Positions 27,534 through 35,744 of a stretch of DNA of 64,000 bases are shown in pieces (the first letter of the stretch is position 1; each line of letters starts with the position of its first letter). The notes under the pieces were generated by a model. That model made no database searches. It was given only the letters and a program-made list of their open reading frames with translations, and was not told the DNA's origin. The stretch lies in assembly GCA_965220895.1 (NCBI GenBank), contig OZ244850.1:496001-560000 (forward strand), read 5' to 3'. The position numbers were made by a program, and so were the translations under genes. The DNA comes from WTFY01 sp965220895. GTDB taxonomy: Bacteria > Pseudomonadota > Gammaproteobacteria > UBA4575.

Positions 27534-27864
27534 GGTCCCTCTCATTGTGTTACATGTTTAGTACAATCTAGCACATAAACAAATAGCTTCAAGTTTTTTT
27601 GGGCTTCATCGAGGCTTGCCTAGTCGCCTAATCAAATAGCCAAGACTGCCGTCAAAGAGAAAGTGCGAAAGATCATTGACACTACCACAGACAATCCTAC
27701 GAAACCTATAGCTTACCCATTCACAAACTGTGACTACGCTATCTCTATGCACGACCAACCAGGGGTTCACCTTCCTGAAAACCAATGTTTGGCTTTACGG
27801 GTAAATTGCGTAATACTTTTCCTAGCCACGTAACAGTCTCTTGAAAAGCATTTGAAGGTCCACC

Positions 27865-28152
27865 ATGCCCAAAGTCGTACGCTATGAAATGCAATGGGAT
27901 GAAGAAACCCATGCACTGGCAGAACGTGCTGCACGCGCATCTGGATTAACCAGCATCAAGGCCTATGTCACACAACTGGTCAAGCAGCATGCTCCCGAGG
28001 TATTGGAGGCCTACAGCACTATTCGGCTAACCAATGCGCAGTTCGATACCTTTTGCAAGGCCTGCGAAAATCCGCCGACTCCAACGACCAAGCTTCGCAA
28101 GACAGCGCAGACATTTGATCAAGAGGGTTTCACACTGAATGTGAGCCGCTGA
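27865..28152 (+). CDS. DUF1778/TacA-like antitoxin
   Basis: 95 residues. An N-terminal ribbon-helix-helix-like stretch (VVRYEMQWDEETHALAERAA) and the mid-helix LTNAQFDTFCKACENPP resemble the antitoxins paired with GNAT toxins (family pattern L-s-x-x-q/d-F-x-x-f). It directly precedes a GNAT toxin frame. The pair is a TacAT-type module in which the toxin acetylates charged tRNA. Possible operator: TTACG at 27795-27799 and CGTAA at 27809-27813. Confidence 0.75.
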   Translation: MPKVVRYEMQWDEETHALAERAARASGLTSIKAYVTQLVKQHAPEVLEAYSTIRLTNAQFDTFCKACENPPTPTTKLRKTAQTFDQEGFTLNVSR

Positions 28153-28156
28153 AGTT

Positions 28157-28660
28157 CTGCCGCTTGATCCCAGCGCGGTCGATGTTAAGTCATTTGACTG
28201 TGGCAAGGATGCCGTTAATACCTACCTACGCCGCTATGCAGCCAAGAATATGACATTGAATCTGAACAGGACCTTTGTACTGCCCTACGCTCCTGATGAA
28301 AGTGTCAGAAAATTGCATGTTGTTGCGTATTACACGTTAGCGCATCAGACGCTGGCTCGTGAAGAGCTCCCTGACCCATCCCGCCTGCCACGCTATCCGG
28401 TACCTGTGATCCTGCTCGCTCAACTCGGAGTCGACCGGCAATTTCAAGGACAGGGCCTGGGTGCGAAAACACTCGTTTGGGCACTAAGGCATGCCTACCA
28501 GATTGCCAGTAATCCGGACGGCATTCCTGCTATGGGTGTCGTGCTGGATGTACTCGACCAGAATGCACTCACTTTTTATCGATCCTTCGAATTTTTCCTG
28601 TCACTGACGGACAGCCCCACGAGACTGTTCATTCCCATGGCGGCACTGAAAACCCTGTAA
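28157..28660 (+). CDS. GNAT acetyltransferase toxin (TacT-like), start codon unclear
   Basis: The acetyl-CoA loop is QFQGQGLGAKTL, and the C-terminal catalytic tyrosine lies in ALTFYRSFEFF, as in TacT toxins. The first ATG of the frame is 28250, but homology starts earlier: translation from 28151 gives EVLPLDPSAVDVKSFDCG followed by KDAVNTYLRRYA, the family N-terminus (F-DCG, N-x-(y/w)L). Between the upstream stop at 28142 and 28250 there is no ATG, GTG or TTG; CTG 28157 is the only near-cognate candidate. Either a rare start is used by re-initiation after the antitoxin stop (28150-28152), or the start has been lost. Confidence 0.7.
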   Translation: MPLDPSAVDVKSFDCGKDAVNTYLRRYAAKNMTLNLNRTFVLPYAPDESVRKLHVVAYYTLAHQTLAREELPDPSRLPRYPVPVILLAQLGVDRQFQGQGLGAKTLVWALRHAYQIASNPDGIPAMGVVLDVLDQNALTFYRSFEFFLSLTDSPTRLFIPMAALKTL

Positions 28661-28876
28661 AGATCTGTCCTGCACAGATTCCCGACCAAGGCTTCAAAGA
28701 TTTCTTGAAGGCGCTGTCGTGATTCTGACAGCCAAGGCAAAAGGCAGGATGATCCACCCGTTCCATCTGGGGTGATCCAGTACAGTTTCTGTATTTTCCC
28801 CACATATTCCTGTACCATTCGCGGTGTTAGAGATTACAGATTTGTGACATCCCACCTGACCCACACTGAACCGGCC

Positions 28877-29206
28877 ATGATTTCCAAACTTCGTATTGCA
28901 GCCCTGATCGCGGTAGCCCTATTTGTCCTGGCCTCGTGCGAAACCATCGAACTGACCTACGAAGGGGAAAAAGCACGCGTCTTGAGCCCCGATGATGTGA
29001 AGAACTGCCAGAAAAACGGAGCCGCTACCGTCAGTATTGGAGAGAAATACCTGGGCGTTGTACCCAAAAGCGCTTCCACGATCGCACACCAGTTGCAGCG
29101 TCTCGCACGCAACAGTGCAATCCATATGGGTGGTGACACGGTCGTGCCGATGTCGAAAGTCGACCGCGGTCAACAGACCTTTGCTGTCTTCCGCTGTATT
29201 CCGTAG
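28877..29206 (+). CDS. Small DUF4156-like lipoprotein
   Basis: 109 residues. Lipoprotein signal with lipobox LASC (RIAALIAVALFVLASCET), so it is probably anchored to an envelope membrane. The mature part has EGEKARVLSPDDVKNCQKNG, ARNSAIHMGGDTVVPM and a final FRCIP with cysteines that may pair. This matches DUF4156-type small lipoproteins of unknown function. ATG 28877 is the start just before the signal; the frame extends upstream without a better site. Confidence 0.7.
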   Translation: MISKLRIAALIAVALFVLASCETIELTYEGEKARVLSPDDVKNCQKNGAATVSIGEKYLGVVPKSASTIAHQLQRLARNSAIHMGGDTVVPMSKVDRGQQTFAVFRCIP

Positions 29207-29318
29207 CGCGCCAGATTCCCATAAGCCTGAACTAGCCATAGGCGGACTTGCAGGTTAGCTGCCTGTCTGGCATGGACCACTTTTGGCCCTTAACGCTTCT
29301 TGTGAGGTCAGACCTGGG

Positions 29319-30173
29319 TCAGTCTGAATCGATTGCTAGACCGCAGAAGAACTCCTGGGCGGTCCACTGCTGGAACCACTCACCCAGGCTGGCCGTGATC
29401 TTGTCGGCATCCACACCCTCTTGCCCGGCGCAGTTCTCCAGGGCCTCTCCCAGGGACTCCCCGTCCTTGAGCCGTGATAACAGCAGGTAGGCCTCATAGT
29501 CGAGATCTTCGCGCCAGACCGTGTAATCACGGCGATACACCACGACAAAGGTTTTTCGGGCCTGCGGGATGTCCATGTGGCGGTTCTCATACACTGCTGT
29601 CATGTAGTCATTGACCGGATACTCCAGTTCCAGCAGATACAGGGCCGGGTTGAACTGCAGGCGGATGTCGGCCCATTGCTCCCCGGGGATGTTCTGTATC
29701 GCCTCCGGGGTAATCTTTTCCCGGTGCGGGTCATCGAAGGCGTCCTCCATGGCACGCTCCACCGTGGCGATGGCAGCCACAAAGGGCTGGTGCGGGAGAT
29801 CCTCGGCCTCCTTTTCCAGGTAATGCGGAAACTTGATGCTCAGGCGGTTCAGGTTGTAGTACGTCGATGGATAACGCGAAACGTAATCCCGGACCATCTG
29901 CGCGAACAGCTCCACCCCAAGAATGTGCTGCACGGTCGGGTATTCTCCCGCCATGATGTCGATAAATCGCCAGAAGTACATGTCGGCGTAGACCGAGATC
30001 CGCTCCAGCGGAGTCAGCTTGTCGGAAGGCAGGACGGTTTGTTCCAGATCGTAGACCGCATGGCCGTCCGGCTTGGAAGTCGCCTCGACGCCGGCCTTGG
30101 CGCCCTCAGGGTGGCTGATTACCTCATACATCCATTGCTCGAGGCTTTCCAGCCGCGAGTCATCACGAGGCAT
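29319..30173 (-). CDS. bufC: BufC/HvfC-like partner protein (DUF2063)
   Basis: 284 residues. The N-terminal DUF2063 domain shows LTPLERISVYADMYFWRFID and EYPTVQHILGVELF, typical of the partner that sits beside MNIO enzymes. In known bufferin and HvfA operons this protein binds the precursor peptide and the MNIO to form the modification complex. It overlaps bufB by 11 nt. Last gene of the bufA-bufB-bufC operon. Confidence 0.85.
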   Translation of the reverse strand: MPRDDSRLESLEQWMYEVISHPEGAKAGVEATSKPDGHAVYDLEQTVLPSDKLTPLERISVYADMYFWRFIDIMAGEYPTVQHILGVELFAQMVRDYVSRYPSTYYNLNRLSIKFPHYLEKEAEDLPHQPFVAAIATVERAMEDAFDDPHREKITPEAIQNIPGEQWADIRLQFNPALYLLELEYPVNDYMTAVYENRHMDIPQARKTFVVVYRRDYTVWREDLDYEAYLLLSRLKDGESLGEALENCAGQEGVDADKITASLGEWFQQWTAQEFFCGLAIDSD

Positions 30174-31014
30174 GGCGCAATTCGGTCACATGGCGGAACT
30201 GCGCCGCCTTCATGACCTCGGCATGGACCTCTTCGAACGGGGGGATGTCGGCATCCCACTCCAGCAAGGTGGCACGGTTGCCAGCACGCCGCTGTACTTC
30301 CGCGTACAACTCCCACACCGGATCGATGACCCGGCCATCGTGCGTGTCGATGCAGTGCGTACCCTTGTCCGTGTGTCCGGCCAGGTGGATCTGCACTACG
30401 CGGTCGTAGGGGATGGCGTCCAGGTAGGCCATCGAATCCAGTCCGTGGTTGCGGCAGGTGACGTAGATGTTGTTGACATCCAGCAACAGGCCACAGTCCG
30501 ACTCCACAGCCATGCGGGCCAGGAATTCCTCCTCGGCCATGGAGGAGCTGGAAAAGGTCAGGTAGGTGGAGGGGTTCTCCAGGATCAGGGGGCGCTCCAG
30601 GAAATCCTGCACGGTACGAATCCTGTCCACCAGAAAGGCCAGGCTCTCCTCGTTGTACGGCAGCGGGTAGAGGTCATGGCCGTTTTTCCCGTGCACCCCG
30701 GTCCAGCAGACATGATCACCCAGCCAGTGGGCACTGACCCGCTTGGCCAGAGCCTTGAGTTTTTGTAGGAAGTCAAAGTCGATGGGGTCGGTGCTGCCGA
30801 TCGACATCGAAACCCCGTGCATGACGATCGGATAGCGCTCGGCGATCTCGTCCAGCACACGTACGGGATTCCCTTCCGTGTCCATGTAGTTCTCGGACAT
30901 GATCTCGAACCAGTCGATCTCGGGCCAGTTCTCGAGGATGTGGCTGTAATGGACTGTGCGCAGCCCGATTCCGAGCCCAAGGTCAGGAAAGCCCCAGCGG
31001 TTTTTCACGGACAC
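30163..31014 (-). CDS. bufB: MNIO enzyme BufB (DUF692)
   Basis: 283 residues, a TIM-barrel multinuclear non-heme iron oxidase. Conserved pieces: LGIGLRTVHYSHILENWPEI, the HGVSMSIGSTDPID strand, SAHWLGDHVCW, LLLDVNNIYVTCRNHG and VVQIHLAGHTDKG, supplying the histidines, aspartates and glutamates of the iron cluster. MNIOs turn cysteines of the precursor into heterocycles (oxazolone/thioamide or thiooxazole) that bind copper. GTG 31014 has AAGGTGG 5 nt upstream and is preferred; an in-frame GTG at 31023 is the alternative. Confidence 0.9.
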   Translation of the reverse strand: MSVKNRWGFPDLGLGIGLRTVHYSHILENWPEIDWFEIMSENYMDTEGNPVRVLDEIAERYPIVMHGVSMSIGSTDPIDFDFLQKLKALAKRVSAHWLGDHVCWTGVHGKNGHDLYPLPYNEESLAFLVDRIRTVQDFLERPLILENPSTYLTFSSSSMAEEEFLARMAVESDCGLLLDVNNIYVTCRNHGLDSMAYLDAIPYDRVVQIHLAGHTDKGTHCIDTHDGRVIDPVWELYAEVQRRAGNRATLLEWDADIPPFEEVHAEVMKAAQFRHVTELRHAS

Positions 31015-31079
31015 AGAAACCACCTTGTGAATCAGATATGTCTGGTAAGCATGTTACCAGTGGAGAAAGCGTTCAAGCA

Positions 31080-31117
31080 ATCGACAGGGGCATGCTGAAT
31101 CCAGCAGCCCTGTCGAT
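31080..31117 (-). terminator. Strong hairpin between bufA and bufB (attenuator or mRNA stabiliser)
   Basis: ATCGACAGGG (31080-31089) pairs perfectly with CCCTGTCGAT (31108-31117), with a further GCTG/CAGC inner stem. No U-run follows in the leftward direction, so it is more likely a processing or stabilising stem, or a partial terminator, than a full stop. It would let the precursor be made in excess over the enzymes. Confidence 0.5.
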
Positions 31118-31175
31118 GCTCAAATCGTTTTTGGATATATCAGACCTAAACAACGGAATTGTTGTTAAGGACTGC

Positions 31176-31550
31176 TTATCCTTCCATGTGGCTGGGGTCA
31201 ACCGGAAGCTGGCAACCGCCTTTGCCTTTACATGAATTTTTGCCGGCACAGCCGTGGTCACCTGACTTGCAGCCGCCTTGGCATTTACAGGCATTCTGGC
31301 CCTTGCAGGCATGCTTTTCATACGTGTGGGCCGGGTCACAACCACCCTTGCCCTTGCATGAGTTCTTGCCTGCACAGCCACCGTCGCTCGACTTGCAGCC
31401 GCCCTTGCCTTTACACTCGTTCTGGCCTTTACAGGAATGCTTTGGGCAACCTTTGTACCCTTCACCTGCCAGGGCCGTCTGGCTTCCTGCCATCATTCCG
31501 GCCGCTGCAGCTACCATCAGTTTATTAAAATCACGACGCTTCTTATCCAT
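31176..31550 (-). CDS. bufA: BufA-like cysteine-rich bufferin precursor
   Basis: 124 residues from ATG 31550 (GGAGG 10 nt upstream). The N-terminus MDKKRRDFNKLMVAAAAG has a twin-arginine motif (RRDFNK), a hydrophobic core and an ALA-G cleavage site near 28. The mature part has 14 cysteines in KGQNxC-KGKGGC and AGKNSC-KGKGGC motifs, as in BufA2-type bufferins. These ribosomally made, MNIO-modified metallophores sequester copper in the periplasm. A 34-residue unit (38-71) is repeated at 80-113 with 28 identities. Two operator-like repeats lie just upstream. Confidence 0.8.
   Translation of the reverse strand: MDKKRRDFNKLMVAAAAGMMAGSQTALAGEGYKGCPKHSCKGQNECKGKGGCKSSDGGCAGKNSCKGKGGCDPAHTYEKHACKGQNACKCQGGCKSGDHGCAGKNSCKGKGGCQLPVDPSHMEG
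31212..31439 (-). repeat. Internal tandem duplication within bufA
   Basis: Residues 38-71 (31338-31439) and 80-113 (31212-31313) align without gaps at 28 of 34 positions, joined by an 8-residue linker, giving a 126-nt period. The second copy gains one cysteine (C90). This points to an in-frame duplication of the metal-binding unit. Confidence 0.75.
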
Positions 31551-31602
31551 CGTTATAGAACCTCCAACAATTGTTATGCGTGTCCTGCAGAGCAAGGCAC
31601 AA

Positions 31603-31646
31603 TTTCTGTATACAGAAACGATTGATCAACCTGTCGAATTATACAG
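31603..31646. promoter_or_regulatory. Palindromic operator candidates upstream of bufA
   Basis: TTTCTGTATACAGAAA (31603-31618) is a perfect 16-nt palindrome 53 nt upstream of the bufA ATG. A second dyad, CTGTCGAATTATACAG (31631-31646), has the CTGT-N8-ACAG layout of LexA boxes and shares ATACAGAA with the first. The controlling regulator is unknown. Confidence 0.5.
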
Positions 31647-31875
31647 AATTGGACGTGGATGTAGAGAAAAAATGCTTGATTCAGCCTGTCTATGGTTGAA
31701 TTTGAAATTCTAATGTTTTGACGAATGCAGGCCTCACATCTGCACTCGAGCTATCGTATCCTCACCCACTGCATTCCACCGCAACTTACCAAAGAATAGG
31801 CAATGATAAGAATCGTAGAATTCCTTTTTAATTGCTTGCTAGTAACCAAGATTCTACTAGCAAGATTTCAGACAA

Positions 31876-31902
31876 AAAAAGGGTGGCAAAAGCCACCCTT
31901 TT
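31876..31902 (-). terminator. Intrinsic terminator of the FadL-like gene
   Basis: AAAAGGGTGGC and GCCACCCTTTT form an 11-nt stem with a 4-nt loop, 23 nt past the stop of the FadL-like gene. In the leftward direction it is followed by a run of U residues (A7 on the plus strand at 31874-31880). Confidence 0.85.
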
Positions 31903-31924
31903 CAGTTCTGAGACGAAACTCAGA

Positions 31925-33448
31925 TTAGTACTGGAAGTTCCATGTCAGGGCAAAGCCAGCATGCCAGGACCAAACGTCTGCTGCTGTGGTTGTTGAAGCG
32001 GTACCAGAAAGGTCACTCAGTCCTGTTGATGCAGGTAGTGGCCCGTAGGTACCTGCACTGTAATGGTTGCGCTCCTTGAACTGTACACCTACATGGCCAT
32101 CGATATTCAGGAACGGTGCCAGAAAGCCCATATACCCTACGCCCAGCGTGGCACGATGTCGGTAGATGACTTCCGTCTGTGATGCCTGCAGATACTCTAG
32201 TACGGACTGTCCAAGTTGCAACGTGTTATTATTAGCATCGCCATTGTTGCTACCTACAGGGATAACATTACAGGTCGTCGCTGATGAGCACACAAAGGGC
32301 AATCCCTTGATGTGATCTGCATCCCGGTCCGTCGGATCATCTGCATAGCCGTACCCGGCACGGAAGCGCCAGTTGCCCATCTTCATCTGAGCACCGATGC
32401 TGTAGACCATCTGGTCCTCGTAAACGTCACCCCAGAAGTCAGCTTCTTCCCAGTTCTTCCACATGATATCCGCTGCGATCAGCAGGTTGCCATCCATGAA
32501 GGTCTCGTTGGAGATGCCGATACCGATAGTACGCGGCTCCTCAATCGGGATTGACGCATAACGTACTGGACCTGTATCTCCATATCCATCGAATGCAGGA
32601 TCATTTTGAGGTGTAAAAGCCGGCACAGCCACGATGTCATCAAAGACATGCTGCAGTTCGGTCATGTAGAACAGACCCAGCCGAGTACCCGGCACAATGT
32701 CTTCATAGGTGAGACCTAATGTACCGCGCATCCCTGTGTCGTGTGTTACGCCTGAAGTCGCCGCAAGACCGAGGTCTAGGTAAGCATAGGTGATCGTAGC
32801 TGCACCACCAATGGAGACCTTCTCATTCAGTTCCCAGCCAAGTGCGAAGTTCGCACCGAGGACGATGAACTCAGCACCCAGTCCCAGTGTTTCCTCCACA
32901 TGACGGAACTCTACGCCGATACCTGAAACAGCTGTCAGACCAGCGCCCAGCACAGCTGGCAAGCCTAACGGCCGAAGATCCTGGGTCACACCGACCTGGG
33001 GTACGATGTAGCCTTCGTTCCCATTGACTGCATCATCAAAATGCTGATTAGTAATAGCAACACCACCATACCTAGGTCTGTCAAACGGTACACCAAGATC
33101 CGTACTGAACGCCGGGTTATTAAGTGTGTCGTGCGATACATTACCTGCAAATGTAGGAAGCCCAAAGCCATTACCATCGCTGTAGTGATCCAGTCTGACT
33201 TCGGGTTTGTAGTAAGTCGCACCAAACGTGAACTCCGTTCCCGTCCAGTCCGTCAATGCGGCAGGGTTACCAAAGATTGCAGACACGTTATCCAGAGGCT
33301 TGGCAATACTGGTACCTGCCATTCCACCTGAACGTGGTGCCAGCACATTGTGCAGGTCGTAGCCATACGGACCTGCGTATGCAGTACCGGATATGGCCAA
33401 CGATGCCAGCAGCCCAATTGCTAACCATCGATTAAAAACTTCTCTCAT
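31925..33448 (-). CDS. FadL/OmpP1-family outer-membrane transporter
   Basis: 507 residues. Signal peptide MREVFNRWLAIGLLASLAISG with cleavage near AYA-G. The mature start fits the FadL hatch (GMAGTSIAKPLDNVSAIFGNPAAL), and the rest is a 14-strand-type barrel ending ALTWNFQY with an aromatic C-terminus. Family members let long-chain fatty acids, alkanes or aromatics cross the outer membrane. With an AlkB-like hydroxylase in the same leftward cluster, a hydrophobic substrate is likely (inference). GGGAGGG precedes the ATG. Its own terminator follows the stop. Confidence 0.85.
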   Translation of the reverse strand: MREVFNRWLAIGLLASLAISGTAYAGPYGYDLHNVLAPRSGGMAGTSIAKPLDNVSAIFGNPAALTDWTGTEFTFGATYYKPEVRLDHYSDGNGFGLPTFAGNVSHDTLNNPAFSTDLGVPFDRPRYGGVAITNQHFDDAVNGNEGYIVPQVGVTQDLRPLGLPAVLGAGLTAVSGIGVEFRHVEETLGLGAEFIVLGANFALGWELNEKVSIGGAATITYAYLDLGLAATSGVTHDTGMRGTLGLTYEDIVPGTRLGLFYMTELQHVFDDIVAVPAFTPQNDPAFDGYGDTGPVRYASIPIEEPRTIGIGISNETFMDGNLLIAADIMWKNWEEADFWGDVYEDQMVYSIGAQMKMGNWRFRAGYGYADDPTDRDADHIKGLPFVCSSATTCNVIPVGSNNGDANNNTLQLGQSVLEYLQASQTEVIYRHRATLGVGYMGFLAPFLNIDGHVGVQFKERNHYSAGTYGPLPASTGLSDLSGTASTTTAADVWSWHAGFALTWNFQY

Positions 33449-34126
33449 TGGTTACCCTCCCAGTTATAAGTAGTCTTGTTGTATCGATTACGATGAAATT
33501 TGCTAAAAAAGTTTTGTTTGAAATTCTTGTTCTTATGTCAGCCGTTATCCGCATGGATTGCTCCCGCCTGACGTTTCAGTTTTGACAGAAGTTAGTACAG
33601 ATTGAATTGAAGCTGGCAATGCGTATCGCTGTCAGTATCAATTCATATCCCCCCTTTTCCTCTCTATCATGGCTTTGAGAAGCCTGATTCTTATGTCCCT
33701 GCAGTTGTCCCTGCAGTCACCCATCCTCTTGTCGCAACCGTCTGCCGGGATCCTTTATTTCCCAGCTCAACGCTCCCTTAAACGGTGCATCTTGCCCTAC
33801 TTTGGCAAGCCCCTTCCAGCCAAACCACTATAGGCGCTGCATACCTGTCATATAAGTGTAACGAATATTACCGTGAAATCAAGGCAAATGGTACCCCACA
33901 GCCTGAATCATCTCTTGTAAGTAGACCTGTGCAGATCACTGCTGGTTTGCCTGTCGATACAGGATTTCACCTCAACGTCCTCGAAAGCGATCAAACCACG
34001 GCCAGATTTACTGGTGCAACGGGTCAGACCTGGAACACCTGGCATCGAATTCCAGGCCGGTCCGCGATGAAAGCTTGCTGGGATTTATAGAGGTCGGGAA
34101 AGGGAGACAGGCTGCTCCCCCCGCGG
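33449..34126. other. Intergenic region without a recognised gene
   Basis: About 680 nt upstream of the FadL-like gene. Open frames here lack ribosome sites. It contains a short direct repeat (GTCCCTGCAGTTGTCCCTGCAG near 33693) and presumably the FadL promoter. Nothing else is supported. Confidence 0.4.
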
Positions 34127-34154
34127 GTCAAATCGGCAGGTCTGCCGATTTGAC
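34127..34154 (-). terminator. Perfect 13-nt hairpin after the 35-residue membrane protein gene
   Basis: GTCAAATCGGCAG and CTGCCGATTTGAC are perfect complements separated by 2 nt. It lies 77 nt beyond the small gene's stop, at the end of the GST/AlkB run. No U-tract, so it may act with Rho or as a 3' stabiliser. Confidence 0.5.
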
Positions 34155-34230
34155 GAGCCTGGGATAGATTGCAACCCCCCTTTCGCAAATTGAATACGGA
34201 CCAGGAGCCCCTCTGCTCCCGAACCGTTTT

Positions 34231-34338
34231 TTACATAGGAATTAAGCCAGCCAGATATAACGTGAGTACGATCACAGCAACGCCGAAGACCATTGCGACC
34301 ACGAATACCATGGCATCATTTCCTCCACCATCAGACAT
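34231..34338 (-). CDS. 35-residue single-span membrane protein
   Basis: Reads MSDGGGNDAMVFVVAMVFGV followed by AVIVLTLYLAGLIPM and a TAA stop. A near-perfect ribosome site (AAAGGAGG, 6 nt upstream) precedes the ATG, and one hydrophobic helix of about 22 residues fills the protein. Too short to be called by length alone, but the site, composition and position inside the AlkB/GST run support it. Possibly a subunit or stabiliser of the membrane hydroxylase, like small subunits of other membrane oxidases (inference). Confidence 0.65.
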   Translation of the reverse strand: MSDGGGNDAMVFVVAMVFGVAVIVLTLYLAGLIPM

Positions 34339-34437
34339 ACACGCCTCCTTTGTAATTGTTTTTTGCCGCTAATACTTAATCATAACGCCTGAATATTATT
34401 AATGCGAATATCCAGGCCTGTCCAAAATCCAACCGAT

Positions 34438-34878
34438 TCAGTGCTCCGTTTCACTCCCCCCGGTAATACAATCCGGGTTATCCAGCAGTTCCTTCAGGTA
34501 CGCGGCATTCTTTTCGCGCTCCCCCGTGGTCAGCCAGTTGCGCAGCGCACTGGCACCCTCAATCATGAACTGCGTCTCCCTCACACCATCCGCATGGTCC
34601 TCGGTCACCGGCAGTTTGTCAATTGCCGCCTGATCGACGCTCATGTGCTCGCCCAGGATATTGGTGACCAACACCGCCTTGGAATCCTTGCCGAGGCCGT
34701 CATATTCGGCCAAGTATAAAACGGCACCGTACATGTAGTAAATCGCATAGCGGCGCTTGATCGAGGCTTCCTCGAGGTCCTCCGGACCGAGCCTGGCCAG
34801 CGTGTCCGTGACGAAAGGTGTAATCGCACCGGTGACGCCCTTGATCTGGCGGTCCTCGTTTTTAGATCTTCCCCACAT
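34438..34878 (-). CDS. Hypothetical protein of the AlkB/GST cluster
   Basis: 146 residues, not recognised. Soluble, helix-rich and acidic: KGVTGAITPFVTDTLARLGP, RRYAIYYMYGAVLYLAEYDG, then NILGEHMSVDQAA and EKNAAYLKELLDNPDC. No signal peptide or membrane span. It starts 33 nt after the third GST-like gene and is followed 99 nt later by the 35-residue membrane protein, so it probably belongs to the same transcript. Function unknown. Confidence 0.6.
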   Translation of the reverse strand: MWGRSKNEDRQIKGVTGAITPFVTDTLARLGPEDLEEASIKRRYAIYYMYGAVLYLAEYDGLGKDSKAVLVTNILGEHMSVDQAAIDKLPVTEDHADGVRETQFMIEGASALRNWLTTGEREKNAAYLKELLDNPDCITGGSETEH

Positions 34879-34911
34879 GGTCTGTCATTCTTGCCCACAG
34901 GTGCACGATTA

Positions 34912-35694
34912 TCAATAGTCTGACACTTCTACCGAGCTCAGTCGCCTGTTTTTTATATCGTCGAGCTTCGGAAGCAGGTTGTAGGCGATGATATCCTGCC
35001 CGCAATAGCTCTTGTGTGCCCGAATGCGGTCAAACCAGGCCTTGACGTTGGCACGGGAATCGACCAGATCCCCTTCTCCTGCTTCACACAGCAGGTGGAT
35101 GCAGGCCGTCCAGTGGATATCGGCAAATGAATAGTCGCCAATCACAAATTCCTTGCCCGCGAGCTGCCCGTCCAGGGCATCCAGTACGCCAGCCAGCGCC
35201 TGGCGGGCACGGTCCACGGCCCCATCGTCCGAATCCTTGTTTTGCATCGGCGCCAGAATGCGCTGCTCCACGATCGCCTGCACATGCGGTTGGGCCTCGC
35301 TGCAGGCGAGATCGCCCCAGTAGTTCTGCATAGCCAGCAGGCCGGCATTCTTGGGCGGCAGGCGCTTGCCGAGTCCGCGGGCCTCGATATAGCTCATGAT
35401 GCCCGTCTCTCCAGCGAGGATGTAATCAGCTTCCTTGAGCGCCGGCACCGCTCCGAAGGGCGAGACCTCCAGGTAGTCGCCCGCTTCGTGGGCACCCGAC
35501 GTGATGTCGAGGATTCCGCAGTCGGTTTCCATGCCCACCTCCACCGCGGTGATCAGGCATTTCAGCGTTCCTGCATCCCCCGGGAATCCAAGCAACTGCA
35601 GCACGTACTGGGTTTTTTTCATATCGCCGCTGGCCCCGTACTGGCTGCTCGCCGTCGGGTCAGCCGCCCGACCGAATTCAAACAAGTCACTCAT
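34912..35694 (-). CDS. Glutathione S-transferase-like protein (copy 3)
   Basis: 260 residues. The thioredoxin-like half has EVSPFGAVPALKEADYILA followed by GETGIMSYIEARG, the GST pattern with the cis-proline (VPA) and the E-S/T-x-I/A site that grips the glutathione gamma-glutamyl group. The helical half ends with GDYSFADIHWTACIH, the N-capping box. An extra 25 residues precede the fold. One of three paralogues in this cluster; it follows copy 2 by 50 nt. Substrate unknown; conjugation or ring opening of an oxidised product of the neighbouring hydroxylase is a reasonable guess. Confidence 0.8.
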   Translation of the reverse strand: MSDLFEFGRAADPTASSQYGASGDMKKTQYVLQLLGFPGDAGTLKCLITAVEVGMETDCGILDITSGAHEAGDYLEVSPFGAVPALKEADYILAGETGIMSYIEARGLGKRLPPKNAGLLAMQNYWGDLACSEAQPHVQAIVEQRILAPMQNKDSDDGAVDRARQALAGVLDALDGQLAGKEFVIGDYSFADIHWTACIHLLCEAGEGDLVDSRANVKAWFDRIRAHKSYCGQDIIAYNLLPKLDDIKNRRLSSVEVSDY

Positions 35695-35744
35695 ACTGGT
35701 TCGGCTCCCGGGGTTGTTCAGATCAACGTGCTCGCGCCTGGCCT

